Source of the DNA: SZUA-365 sp049663345
Lineage (GTDB): Bacteria; Bacteroidota; Ignavibacteria; SZUA-365
DNA length: 64,000 bases
Assembly: GCA_049663345.1 (NCBI GenBank)
Contig: JBATDG010000118.1
Location: 45,785-109,784 of the forward strand
Direction of reading: 5' to 3'
Shown: positions 25,451 to 33,991 of the stretch, piece by piece
Position numbering within the stretch: position 1 is the stretch's first letter
Layout: each line of letters opens with the position of its first letter
Made by a program: the position numbers and the translations under genes
Notes under the pieces: generated by a model
What the model saw: the letters and a program-made list of their open reading frames with translations, nothing else
Database searches by the model: none
What the model was told of the DNA's origin: nothing

Positions 25451-27490
25451 TTATTTGCTGAGCATCATTTTGCGTGCGGTGCTGAAGGAGCCGCTCTCAA
25501 GGCGATAGATATAAACGCCTGAGGGCAGTACCGATGCATCGAAATTCACGCGATGCGTGCCTGCGGTAACGAATTCGTTGACCAGGGAGGCAACTTCTTT
25601 TCCAAGGATGTTATAGACGCGAAGGACGGTCTGACCAGCCTGCGGAAGAGTGAAGGTGATCTCAGTGCTCGGATTGAACGGGTTGGGATAGTTCTGCGAG
25701 AGCGAGAAATCACCAGGCGTTGCGTCAAGCTGTTCGACGGAGGCGGTGCCTACCGGAACCTTTGCATCCTGCACATACCAGATAGTCTGATCGGTGTTGA
25801 CAGGATCATCGTCGAGTGTCTCGCCGATGCCCCATTCCACGAAGATCATGTGGAGGGAGCCGTCATCGCCGGCATAATATGCCATCTTCGTGTACTTTGC
25901 CATGACTTCTTCAAGAGCGGTCATGCGCATCGTGCTGTCCATCTCGTTTGTGACATTCGACGGTGTGCTGAAATCGTACGGGAAGACATACGGACTGGCG
26001 CCCTTGCTGTCGATATGACGGCCGTTGGCATAGATTTGGCTGATTGTGTCGGCAAACAGCGTATTTACGCCAGCCACAGGAGCGATTCTCCATGAAAGGA
26101 TCGGGGAGATCCATTTCGCATAGATTTTCTTGCCATCATAGCTGCGGGCCCACTTGGGCTCGTTGCGGAAGATGGTGGGAGTGAAATCTGTGTTGCCAGC
26201 GGTGAAGGACATACGGTCGGTGCGCACGCGGCGTGCAGGGCCGATCGGGATCATCTTCCAGTTCGAGGTGACACTTGGGTCACCATCATAGGTGATTTCC
26301 GTTGCAAAGGTCGAATCGACGCTCGTAAGACTGATGGTAGAATCCGTCGGTTGGTCGTCAAACGGGCTGTACGGATTGAGGTCGGCAGATCCGATAACCA
26401 GGAAGTGGGGGACATTCTGATAATCGAGAATGACATCGAAATCCCAGGTCTGGTTGAATTTGTTCGCAAAGGGACCCGGCTTGTTGGGCATGTCGTTTGG
26501 AACAAATGTCTGGAGCGTACCCCAGGTCATACCCTTGTCCTTGGAAATGCGCCACGCGACGCCATGATTCGGATCGACGAGGAATGCGCGGCCGGGCTCA
26601 CTCTCGATGATGAGAGCGAAGGCCATGATCATCGTGCTGCCGTCAGGGCTGATATCGAGGCGAACATTCGAAGCAAAATAACCGGCGGGCACGACATCAG
26701 CCGTGTACACAGGATTGTCGAAGGTCACCGGGGTCCAGTTCAATCCGCCATCCGCAGAACGCAGAAGGTAGACTTCACCGGTAGAAGCGCCGTTCGAAGG
26801 CTCGAGGCCAAGCGCCATGTTGTACAGGTCGCCAGTGCTCTGATCAGGAACGGTCAGGTAGGGAATAGACCAGTACGGCGGCGAAGGAGAAAGACCATAC
26901 TGCGCATTTCCGTTGCCGATGTCGCTCTTCATGGTGTAGAAATCACGCCAGCTCTGGGTGCCGTCGTCGAAGCGATCGATCTGCGGCCACATCAATGCGG
27001 TACTGGCTTTGCTGCCGCTGTTATGAATGAAGATATTCGGGTAGCGGGGGCTCGGGGAGGTTGCGACGTTGTCGCCCTGGGGACCCCAATTCTGGCCGCC
27101 ATCATTCGAGTAGCGAACGTACAATGTGTTGCCGTCGCCATTGGTCGAGCGATCGTTGCCGCGGAAAACCACAGCGATGCTGTTTGACTGCTTGTCGTAA
27201 GCGATCTGGTTGCGGCTGTCGCCGATCATGCCATACGTATTGGCCATCAGGCCGACTTCAGTCAGACCCTGATGCGTGCTGACTTTGGTAATCCGTCCGA
27301 CGCTCTTGTCGCGGTGGATGGTGGTGTTTTCGTCGATAGGCAAGAATTGCATTTTGAGTGTCGGTACAGCTGCCTCATTCTGATTAAGAACGGACGGGCT
27401 GGCGACCTCAGGCGATTTGACAATCACCTGCTGTGCCTGAGCCATCCCGGCGCCAAGCACCAGGAAAGCCAACAGAAACAGTTTCTTCAT
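25451..27490 (-). CDS. secreted protein with Asp-box repeats and T9SS type A sorting domain
   Basis: A 679-residue exported protein. The signal peptide is MKKLFLLAFLVLGAGMAQAQ, and the ATG at 27490 follows an AGGAG site; a longer frame upstream is not needed. The body contains sialidase/BNR Asp-box motifs (YSNDGGQNWGP, RSADGGLNWTP, SKDKGMTWG) typical of beta-propellers. The last 85 residues are a canonical T9SS cargo domain starting LSQNYPNPFNPSTEITF and ending in a short basic-hydrophobic tail (KMMLSK). It is expected to cross the outer membrane through the type IX system and be anchored or released. Propeller substrate is unknown; sialidase activity is not claimed, as catalytic residues cannot be confirmed. 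The 285-bp gap upstream (27491-27775) shows no gene. Confidence 0.88.
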   Translation of the reverse strand: MKKLFLLAFLVLGAGMAQAQQVIVKSPEVASPSVLNQNEAAVPTLKMQFLPIDENTTIHRDKSVGRITKVSTHQGLTEVGLMANTYGMIGDSRNQIAYDKQSNSIAVVFRGNDRSTNGDGNTLYVRYSNDGGQNWGPQGDNVATSPSPRYPNIFIHNSGSKASTALMWPQIDRFDDGTQSWRDFYTMKSDIGNGNAQYGLSPSPPYWSIPYLTVPDQSTGDLYNMALGLEPSNGASTGEVYLLRSADGGLNWTPVTFDNPVYTADVVPAGYFASNVRLDISPDGSTMIMAFALIIESEPGRAFLVDPNHGVAWRISKDKGMTWGTLQTFVPNDMPNKPGPFANKFNQTWDFDVILDYQNVPHFLVIGSADLNPYSPFDDQPTDSTISLTSVDSTFATEITYDGDPSVTSNWKMIPIGPARRVRTDRMSFTAGNTDFTPTIFRNEPKWARSYDGKKIYAKWISPILSWRIAPVAGVNTLFADTISQIYANGRHIDSKGASPYVFPYDFSTPSNVTNEMDSTMRMTALEEVMAKYTKMAYYAGDDGSLHMIFVEWGIGETLDDDPVNTDQTIWYVQDAKVPVGTASVEQLDATPGDFSLSQNYPNPFNPSTEITFTLPQAGQTVLRVYNILGKEVASLVNEFVTAGTHRVNFDASVLPSGVYIYRLESGSFSTARKMMLSK

Positions 27491-27775
27491 AGCGGGTAAC
27501 TCCTGTTGGTGTGTGGAAACATTGATTTGTATCAAGAAAAATTGAGTGGCGAACTTCAGACATGCCCCCACCCGATGGCGATGCTACCATGATAGACACC
27601 AAAAACTCTATCTGGTAACAACCAACAAAGCAAGGCCACATAAAGGCGGCCATACGATTGCGCCACGCCATGGTGGTACAATTCGCCTAATTCAACAATG
27701 TACGAGTTTTCAGGAATAAAGACCAAGAAAATTCAGAAATTAAGCGGGAAAGGGTCAATAAAGCGGTTTTGGCGA

Positions 27776-29077
27776 TCAATCTACAGCAAGATTGACTGTG
27801 TATGCATCATTTCCGTACGTCACATTCAGCAGCTGCTGATACCGATCAGCGTCGCTTTTTTCGGAGAACGGTCCGACCAGCACACGGTACCAGTTTGTTC
27901 CACTGATGTTCTTGCGCGTAATGAAAGAAGGATAACCCTGCGTAAGCACCTTCCGTGCTTCCTGTCGGGCAAGATCTTCCGTTTTAAGGGACGATACCTT
28001 CACCGCCCAGCCGGACATCGGTTGATCGATAATCTCAAAATCCTGCCGCGCTCTGCCCTCATTGCTCTCACTGCCGGTAATCGAAGCAGCGTCTGAAGTG
28101 CTGCTGCGAGAGTCTCTCTTTACCGGCTGCGGTGTGGAAACAGGCATAACTGGCTGCTCCTGCGTAAGCCTGATGCTATCCACATACGCGTCTTTTGGAA
28201 TTACGCCCGCATTTTTCGCCAGGGTCTCGCGTGCAGCGAAGCTGCTTTCGTAGGGACCGAGTCTGACACGATACCAGGTACCGCCTTTGTTCGAGATGAA
28301 TTCACTTTCAACAAATACATCAAAATTCTGTGCACGATATCGCTCGGCATCGAGGTCAGCCTGACCAAGATTTTTCCAGGACGAAACCTGCAGATAGAAA
28401 TCCCAGGCACGCATTTGCGGCGCCTGTTCTTCCGCGACAGCAGGACGAGTGCTTTTCACTTTCTGCTCACTGGTCTTGGCAGAATCGGAGCCGAACAGCC
28501 CGGCAATACTGTCCTTCAATGAAGGCCAGGGATTGACATGCCAGATGAAAGCCAGGACGACGAGCAGCAGCACGATGCCGAGAATTGCTGCAAGTGGTCC
28601 CTTGTTCGTGGATGCGCCCATATTTGCCTCCGCTGCGGTAGTCGGAATATCTGTCGTACCGTCATCAGCTGAATATTCGGTATCTTGAAAATTCTGTGAA
28701 TTCTGCGGCTTCGCCTGATCCGTACCTGAAGCTGCGGCCGAATCATTGTGCATACCGGCAGCTTCGTCAGGAGGTGCGGTCCTGCCTGCAACAGTAAGGC
28801 GTGAAAGATCACGTTCGGGGTATTTGTCAAGGACGCTTCCCTGCGGCCGCTGCGGCTGCTGTGCTGCTGCCGGATTTGTGCGGTTGGGTGCCTGCTTCAC
28901 TGGCTGCGCAGATGATCGTGGCGCCCGCTCAGGAGATGCATTCAATTCGTCAGCAAGTCCCCCCTGCGGATGCGCAGAAACCGGTCGTTGCTGACCGGCT
29001 GATTGCTGCGCTCCTCTGGAGGAAGAGGCTACTTCATCCCGTTTACTGCTTCCTTTTGCGAAATTGAAATCAGGCAC
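27776..29077 (-). CDS. SPOR-domain membrane protein with two SPOR repeats
   Basis: A 433-residue bitopic inner-membrane protein. Residues 1-158 are low-complexity, hydrophilic and Gln/Pro/Ser-rich, presumably cytoplasmic. One helix follows (about 160-180, LAAILGIVLLLVVLAFIW). The periplasmic part carries two SPOR domains, at about 222-295 (YLQVSSWKNLGQADLDAERY then TWYRVRLGPYESSFAARETL) and 350-432 (WAVKVSSLKTEDLARQEARK then NWYRVLVGPFSEKSDADRY). SPOR domains bind denuded glycan strands at division sites. This protein therefore probably acts in cell division or envelope remodelling. It lies 30 bases behind the TPR protein gene and is likely cotranscribed with it. Confidence 0.85.
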   Translation of the reverse strand: MPDFNFAKGSSKRDEVASSSRGAQQSAGQQRPVSAHPQGGLADELNASPERAPRSSAQPVKQAPNRTNPAAAQQPQRPQGSVLDKYPERDLSRLTVAGRTAPPDEAAGMHNDSAAASGTDQAKPQNSQNFQDTEYSADDGTTDIPTTAAEANMGASTNKGPLAAILGIVLLLVVLAFIWHVNPWPSLKDSIAGLFGSDSAKTSEQKVKSTRPAVAEEQAPQMRAWDFYLQVSSWKNLGQADLDAERYRAQNFDVFVESEFISNKGGTWYRVRLGPYESSFAARETLAKNAGVIPKDAYVDSIRLTQEQPVMPVSTPQPVKRDSRSSTSDAASITGSESNEGRARQDFEIIDQPMSGWAVKVSSLKTEDLARQEARKVLTQGYPSFITRKNISGTNWYRVLVGPFSEKSDADRYQQLLNVTYGNDAYTVNLAVD

Positions 29078-29107
29078 GGGCGAAATCCTTTTCTGTGAAA
29101 GTATCTA

Positions 29108-30259
29108 TTAGCGACGCTTTTTGGGGATCGTGATCTGCTTGATATTGTGCTCGACCTTCCGCTTGTAGTAACTGGATTCGGGTCCGAGTTCCATGTAGCG
29201 CTGATAGGCGGTGAGCGATTTCTGAAGATCGTTGAGACGAAGATACGTGTCGCCGAGAATGCGGTAGGTCTTGTTGTATTCCGGATCGAACGCCCGGGCG
29301 AGAACCAGTGTCTGCTCTGCGTCGGAATATTTTCCGTCATGCATGAGGAATTCGCCGAGGCGGACGCGGGCCCAGGTCATGAAAGGATTGACCTGCAGGG
29401 CATCCTGCATTTTCACAATGCCTTCGGTGCGCGTTTCGTCGCGGTTCAACTCCTGGCGACCGGACTTTGCCAGAACTTCCGCTTCCTGAATCTTGTCATA
29501 GCCAGCCGAATCGTACACTCCGTAGCGCAGGTGATTCGGGAGGAAATCCAGCGTAAGAATGTACTGGTCGACGAGATTCTTGGAAGTGGGTGCGCCGCCT
29601 CCGGTTTCATGCATATTGTATCGGACCACCAGCTCTTTTATATTGTCAAAGCTGAGGTCGATGAACACGGCATCCACCTGCTCGGTTATGTACGTGTCTT
29701 CACGCATTCCCGCTCTCTGTGTCCACGATGTGAGAATAATCAGTGCCGTCTGCGTGTACGCAAGCACTGATCCCTTCACTTCCGTGCTGCCGTCTTCCAT
29801 CGTATGGGTATTCTGCATGTACATCTGCACGCCGCCGTCAAGAGCGATCATAGGGCGAAGCAGAGCCTTGCCGCCGGGGAAACTGAGAAGATCCATAAGC
29901 TGATATTTCCCGCCGCCGGATGGTGTGACTATCAGCGTCACGTTGCAGCCGGCATCTTCGGGACCCGAATGATACAGCAGCCACATTTCTTCCGTGCCGT
30001 CTCCGTCATAATCAGCCTGGTATCCGCTAAGCGTGCCCTGCGGCTTGTCGCCGAGACAGACGTCCTTACTGGTGATAGCGTCACCCGACTCCTTTATTAA
30101 ATCGGCCAACGCGGACGCGGGCAGCGTAATTTTCGCATAAGCGTCTTCCGCAGCAACGGAATATTGCATTCCGAAGGCGAATTGAGCAGATGCTTTGGAC
30201 ACAGGCAGAATAAATGCGACGATGATGAGGAGGGAAGTGGCGAGTGTTTTCATGAGCAT
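29108..30259 (-). CDS. periplasmic TPR-repeat protein, function unknown
   Basis: A 383-residue protein with a signal peptide (TLATSLLIIVAFILPVSKASA). Either of two ATGs six bases apart (30259 or 30253) could be the start. The first half includes DYDGDGTEEMWLLY, an Asp-rich loop like the calcium-binding FG-GAP/EF-type motifs in secreted proteins. The C-terminal 110 residues contain TPR-like helices (ARVRLGEFLMHDGKYSDAEQ and KTYRILGDTYLRLNDLQKS), which usually mediate protein contacts. It precedes the SPOR-domain gene by 30 bases, so a role in the same envelope process is plausible. No enzyme motif is seen. Confidence 0.75.
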   Translation of the reverse strand: MLMKTLATSLLIIVAFILPVSKASAQFAFGMQYSVAAEDAYAKITLPASALADLIKESGDAITSKDVCLGDKPQGTLSGYQADYDGDGTEEMWLLYHSGPEDAGCNVTLIVTPSGGGKYQLMDLLSFPGGKALLRPMIALDGGVQMYMQNTHTMEDGSTEVKGSVLAYTQTALIILTSWTQRAGMREDTYITEQVDAVFIDLSFDNIKELVVRYNMHETGGGAPTSKNLVDQYILTLDFLPNHLRYGVYDSAGYDKIQEAEVLAKSGRQELNRDETRTEGIVKMQDALQVNPFMTWARVRLGEFLMHDGKYSDAEQTLVLARAFDPEYNKTYRILGDTYLRLNDLQKSLTAYQRYMELGPESSYYKRKVEHNIKQITIPKKRR

Positions 30260-30567
30260 CAGGGATGAATATTGAGTATATGTAGAAACACGGTCAAAAT
30301 ACAGAGTTGGCGCGCCAGTTGCAACAAACTATGGAAGCGTTAGAATTTGGCACAGAAGGGGTTATACACCGTCTGGCTCGCATGGTTCCGGACTCGATGA
30401 CGTTATCCTCGTACGTAGTCCACGCATCAGGATGTTTTTGAACACAGCAAGATTGTAAAGGAGAGTGTCAATGAGTCCCGATGCTGCTTTCTTCATTGAA
30501 AGGTTGTCCCTCACGATGCATTTCCTCAAATTGCAAACTGTGCAATGTCTTAATAGTGGAGAAACAG
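30260..30567. other. 308-bp divergent intergenic region, no gene recognised
   Basis: This gap separates the divergent TPR-protein and semialdehyde dehydrogenase genes and must hold both promoters. It contains the palindrome TTGGCGCGCCAG near 30308 but no convincing -33/-7 pair. An in-frame extension of the dehydrogenase upstream to 30481 lacks support. Confidence 0.5.
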
Positions 30568-31932
30568 ATGCAATTTGAATCCGTCAACCCGGCTACGGGC
30601 TTGTTGCTTGAGCGCTACGATGAACACAGTGCCATCGAGGTGGACGAGAAAATCAAGCTCGCGGATGCCGCATACCGCTTGTGGCGGGATACGACCTACT
30701 CGCACAAGGCGCAGCTGCTGCACCGGGCTGCCGACGAATTGCGAACACGCCGCGAGGATTATGCACGCATGATGACGCTCGAAATGGGCAAGCCCATCAC
30801 TCAGTCCCGGGCAGAAGCTGATAAGTGCGCATGGGTTTGCGACTGGTATGCTGACAACGCAGAGCAGATACTGGCAAAAGAAATCCTGAATTCGGATGCG
30901 TCGGAAAGCTACGTACGTTTCGACCCGATAGGCGCCGTGCTTGCTGTGATGCCCTGGAATTTTCCGTTCTGGCAGGTCTTTCGCTTTGCTGCACCGGCAC
31001 TGATGGCAGGAAATACTGGATTGCTCAAACATGCCTCCAATGTCCCGGGCTGCGCGCTCATGATTGAAGACGTGTTTCGCCGCGCCGGTTTCCCTGAAGG
31101 CTGCTTTCAGACCCTGATGATCGGCTCCGCTTCCGTGCAGGGGGTTATCGACAATCCGGCGATCGCCGCTGTTACTCTCACTGGCTCAGAATCCGCTGGC
31201 AGCCATGTCGCCTCACAGGCGGGCCGCCGCTTGAAGAAAACAGTATTGGAACTCGGCGGCAGTGATCCGTTTATCGTTCTTGAAGATGCGGATATAAAAG
31301 CTGCGGCGCGGGTTGGTGCCTCCGCGCGCATGCTCAACACCGGACAAAGCTGCATCGCTGCTAAGCGCTTCATTGTCATGGATGCGGTTGCTGAACAGTT
31401 TACCTCGCTGTTTGTTCAGGCAGTGGAAGGAATGAGACTAGGCGATCCGCTTCTTGATGCGACCGAGATCGGAGCTTTGGCACGCGAGGACCTTCTGCTC
31501 GATCTCGATGCCCAGGTGCGTGCATCCGTCGAACTGGGGGCTGAATTGCTGACTGGCGGCCGCCGTCAGGATGGCCCGGGCGTGTACTATCTTCCGACCG
31601 TACTGACGAATGTACGCAAGGGTATGCCGGTGTTCGACGAGGAAACATTCGGTCCTGTTGCGGCGGTCATCGTCGTGCGCAATGAGGAGGAAGCGATCGC
31701 AGCAGCGAATGACAGTCCCTTCGGATTGGGTGCCAGCTTGTGGACGCGGGATCTCGATCGCGCCTCGCGCCTCGCCCGGCAGATCGAGTCCGGAGGCGTT
31801 TTCGTGAACGGCCTCGTTAAATCGGACCCACGCCTCCCATTTGGCGGCATCAAGCGCTCGGGATATGGAAGGGAGCTCTCGCATTATGGCATTCGAGAAT
31901 TTGTCAATATCAAAACTGTTTGGGTCGCCTGA
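30568..31932 (+). CDS. succinate-semialdehyde dehydrogenase, YneI/Sad type
   Basis: A 454-residue aldehyde dehydrogenase, length and motifs fitting the NAD-type succinate-semialdehyde dehydrogenases. The oxyanion Asn is in MPWNFPFWQVFRF, the catalytic Glu in VLELGGSDPFIVLEDAD, and the nucleophilic Cys in NTGQSCIAAKRFIV. The C-terminal FGGIKRSGYGRELSHYGI is characteristic of the GabD/Sad clade. It would convert succinate semialdehyde to succinate, the end of GABA or related degradation, which links to glutamate carbon. The ATG at 30568 follows GGAG by a suitable distance; an in-frame upstream extension lacks supporting features. The phospholipase-D-like gene begins 2 bases after its stop. Exact substrate remains inferred. 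Confidence 0.88.
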   Translation: MQFESVNPATGLLLERYDEHSAIEVDEKIKLADAAYRLWRDTTYSHKAQLLHRAADELRTRREDYARMMTLEMGKPITQSRAEADKCAWVCDWYADNAEQILAKEILNSDASESYVRFDPIGAVLAVMPWNFPFWQVFRFAAPALMAGNTGLLKHASNVPGCALMIEDVFRRAGFPEGCFQTLMIGSASVQGVIDNPAIAAVTLTGSESAGSHVASQAGRRLKKTVLELGGSDPFIVLEDADIKAAARVGASARMLNTGQSCIAAKRFIVMDAVAEQFTSLFVQAVEGMRLGDPLLDATEIGALAREDLLLDLDAQVRASVELGAELLTGGRRQDGPGVYYLPTVLTNVRKGMPVFDEETFGPVAAVIVVRNEEEAIAAANDSPFGLGASLWTRDLDRASRLARQIESGGVFVNGLVKSDPRLPFGGIKRSGYGRELSHYGIREFVNIKTVWVA

Positions 31933-31934
31933 TC

Positions 31935-33251
31935 ATGAGCGAAGCACTGCAGCAGGATAAGGCGAAGAAATTCTCAGGTCAGCGAGAGGTTCTCCCGCAT
32001 CGCGCAGCGTGGTCTGGGATTCACCGGCGGTTCGGGTTTATTGCTTTGCTTCCTCTGCTTTCGCTGCTGCTGCTTCCGGGCTGCTCTGCTGCTCAGCAGC
32101 AGCGGGATGCCTCTCAATTCGAACTTGTGGAAAGCGTGCCTGAGGAAACCGTACTCGATCAACCTGCAATTCGCAACACGCAGGAGGTCTGGCTTCAGAT
32201 GCTTCGGTCAGCCAGGTTCAGTATCGACATCGAACAGTTTTACATAGCGAACAGCAGCGACGGTCCTCTCGAGGCAGTGATTCGGGAAGTGGAGGCAGCC
32301 GCTGCGAGGGGCGTTCGTGTCCGCGTCCTCACGGAAAATAAATTCGCATCCGTCTATCCGGAAACACTCGAACGCCTGGGCCGTCTCTCACGGGTCGAAC
32401 TGCGAACAATCGATATTACTGCGATTCTCGGCGACGGAGTTCAGCATTCGAAGTATTTTATTGTGGATGACGCCGAAGTGTTTGTCGGAAGTCAGAATTG
32501 GGATTGGCGCGCGCTTTCTCAAATAAACGAACTCGGAGTTCGGGTCCGTGACTCGCTCACGTCACATGCATTCGCCGTAGTATTCGCCTACGACTGGGCG
32601 CTGGCGGGTGGCGCGGATACTGCGGCGGCAGCTGAAGCAGCGGGCGCCATGCCAGTATCCTTTCCCCGAACATTTTCCGATGATATCGGCACGCCCGTGA
32701 TTTCTCCCGTATTCAGTCCGCGTCCTCTGCTCCCGGATGGCGCTCAGTGGGATGCCGACGCGATCATATCGCTCATCGATGGTGCGCGTGATTCCGTCAA
32801 GCTGCAAGTGCTCAGCTACGGCAGCTATCCGCCGTTGGAAGAAGCGCTTCTGCGCGCTGCCTCGCGTGGGCTGCGCGTTTCCATGCTCGTTTCCGACTGG
32901 TCGCTCTCCTCGTCGAAACAGAAAGATCTCAAACGTCTCCAACAGATCACCGGCATCACCGTTAAATTCACGGCAATTCCCGTGCACAGCCGCGGCTTCA
33001 TTCCATTCGCACGTGTTGAGCATTGCAAGTACCTGCTGGTGGATGATGCGGACGCGTGGATAGGAACGAACAACTGGTCTCCCGAATACTTTCTTTTTTC
33101 CCGCAACGCTGGATTTACAATCCACTCTTTAGAACTCTGTGCCTTGCTTCAACATAAATACGCGATGAGCTGGGATGGTCCCTACGCGACGATCGTCGAT
33201 CCTGATACGAAGTATACAGCACGAAAGCGCGACGATGGCGGCGGAAAATAA
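31935..33251 (+). CDS. phospholipase D-like lipoprotein with two HKD motifs
   Basis: A 438-residue protein of the phospholipase D superfamily. It has an unusual N-terminus: about 33 hydrophilic residues precede a hydrophobic stretch and lipobox (LLPLLSLLLLPGC, Cys50), so a long n-region lipoprotein signal is likely. The two catalytic motifs are complete: HSKYFIVDDAEVFVGSQNW and HCKYLLVDDADAWIGTNNW, each His-x-Lys with Asp and a Gly-(Ser/Thr)-x-Asn. The fold suggests phosphodiesterase or phosphatidyltransferase activity on lipids or nucleic acids at the envelope. The ATG starts 2 bases after the dehydrogenase stop (TGATCATG). The next gene is a membrane protein 22 bases downstream, so an operon is likely. 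Confidence 0.87.
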   Translation: MSEALQQDKAKKFSGQREVLPHRAAWSGIHRRFGFIALLPLLSLLLLPGCSAAQQQRDASQFELVESVPEETVLDQPAIRNTQEVWLQMLRSARFSIDIEQFYIANSSDGPLEAVIREVEAAAARGVRVRVLTENKFASVYPETLERLGRLSRVELRTIDITAILGDGVQHSKYFIVDDAEVFVGSQNWDWRALSQINELGVRVRDSLTSHAFAVVFAYDWALAGGADTAAAAEAAGAMPVSFPRTFSDDIGTPVISPVFSPRPLLPDGAQWDADAIISLIDGARDSVKLQVLSYGSYPPLEEALLRAASRGLRVSMLVSDWSLSSSKQKDLKRLQQITGITVKFTAIPVHSRGFIPFARVEHCKYLLVDDADAWIGTNNWSPEYFLFSRNAGFTIHSLELCALLQHKYAMSWDGPYATIVDPDTKYTARKRDDGGGK

Positions 33252-33273
33252 TCACCTGCAGGAGGTACCCGAC

Positions 33274-33801
33274 ATGGCAGACGCAAAGATAGATAGTTCC
33301 GGATTCGCCCCTGTTGCGGATCCCGGAGACCGCCGCAGCAGAATTGTAAAATATCTTTTTCTGTTTGCGATCAGCAGTTCGCTGCCGTTGACCATCCTGG
33401 TGTTGTGGCTGCTCGCGTACGTGCAGATGTGGCCGCGCGACGTTGATGTTTCGGGACTCCTGGCCATATCCATCGGAATACTGGGTATTTTGATATTTTT
33501 TATGTTTTTGTACAAATATCAGATGAATGTCATCGTGTCTGCTCGCCGAAGATGGATCATGCTCGGTGGTCATGCCGCCGTTACCCTTGCGCTTTTCTTT
33601 TTTACAATCTGGCTTGGCTACGATTCACCCTGGAAGGACGAACTTATCTGGGGAGGCTACGACATGCTGGCTTCCACAAAGCCATGGATTATTTCCGTGC
33701 TGGTCATCGGCAGCATCACTTTGCTTGGCAGCCTGTTCGATCTCATTCGAAAACGCTTCGAACAGAAATGGGCGAACGGCGAGGACTCGGGAAGCCGTTA
33801 G
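33274..33801 (+). CDS. small integral membrane protein, unknown function
   Basis: A 175-residue protein with four predicted transmembrane helices (LFLFAISSSLPLTILVLWLL, LLAISIGILGILIFFMFLY, GGHAAVTLALFFFTIWLGY, WIISVLVIGSITLLGSLFDL). The start at 33274 is set by a perfect AGGAGGT ribosome site 8 bases upstream; earlier in-frame ATGs, such as 33235, overlap the previous gene and lack one. Helix four ends in a basic tail (RKRFEQKW). It follows the phospholipase-D-like gene closely, suggesting the two act together at the inner membrane. No family is recognised. Its stop codon lies at the edge of a 16-bp tandem repeat. Confidence 0.75.
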   Translation: MADAKIDSSGFAPVADPGDRRSRIVKYLFLFAISSSLPLTILVLWLLAYVQMWPRDVDVSGLLAISIGILGILIFFMFLYKYQMNVIVSARRRWIMLGGHAAVTLALFFFTIWLGYDSPWKDELIWGGYDMLASTKPWIISVLVIGSITLLGSLFDLIRKRFEQKWANGEDSGSR

Positions 33802-33802
33802 G

Positions 33803-33850
33803 CCGTTAGGGCGTGAGGCCGTTAGGGCGTGATGACGTTAGGGCGTGAGG
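33803..33850. repeat. three 16-bp tandem repeats CCGTTAGGGCGTGAGG, with a fourth degenerate copy nearby
   Basis: Units lie at 33803-33818, 33819-33834 and 33835-33850 with one or two mismatches. A fourth, degenerate copy (CCGTCAGGACGTGAGG) occurs at 33967-33982. The preceding gene's stop codon overlaps a partial unit. The array sits between convergent genes. Confidence 0.85.
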
Positions 33851-33861
33851 AGAGCCCGTTT

Positions 33862-33947
33862 TGCGTGCGAGCCATTCGGCTCGTACGCACAATCCTCGAA
33901 ACGATATTCGTAGCGTTGACGTAGGGCCGAGTCATTCGACTCGGCCC
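33862..33947. repeat. two REP-like hairpins with ATTC loops
   Basis: A 12-bp stem (TGCGTGCGAGCC / GGCTCGTACGCA, one G-U pair) at 33862-33889 and a perfect 10-bp stem (GGGCCGAGTC / GACTCGGCCC) at 33924-33947 both close on the loop ATTC. The first core, GAGCC-ATTC-GGCTCGT, resembles the GAGCCTTCAGGCTCGT core of the repeats at 871 and 9441. They lie between convergent genes and may end transcription. Confidence 0.75.
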
Positions 33948-33991
33948 CTGCATCGACAAGGGATGGCCGTCAGGACGTGAGGGGTGCAGGT

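Noticed and set aside
26351..27187. 278-codon plus-strand open frame inside the T9SS Asp-box gene
   Set aside because: Antisense to a gene with a signal peptide, Asp-box repeats and a canonical sorting domain; no family features.
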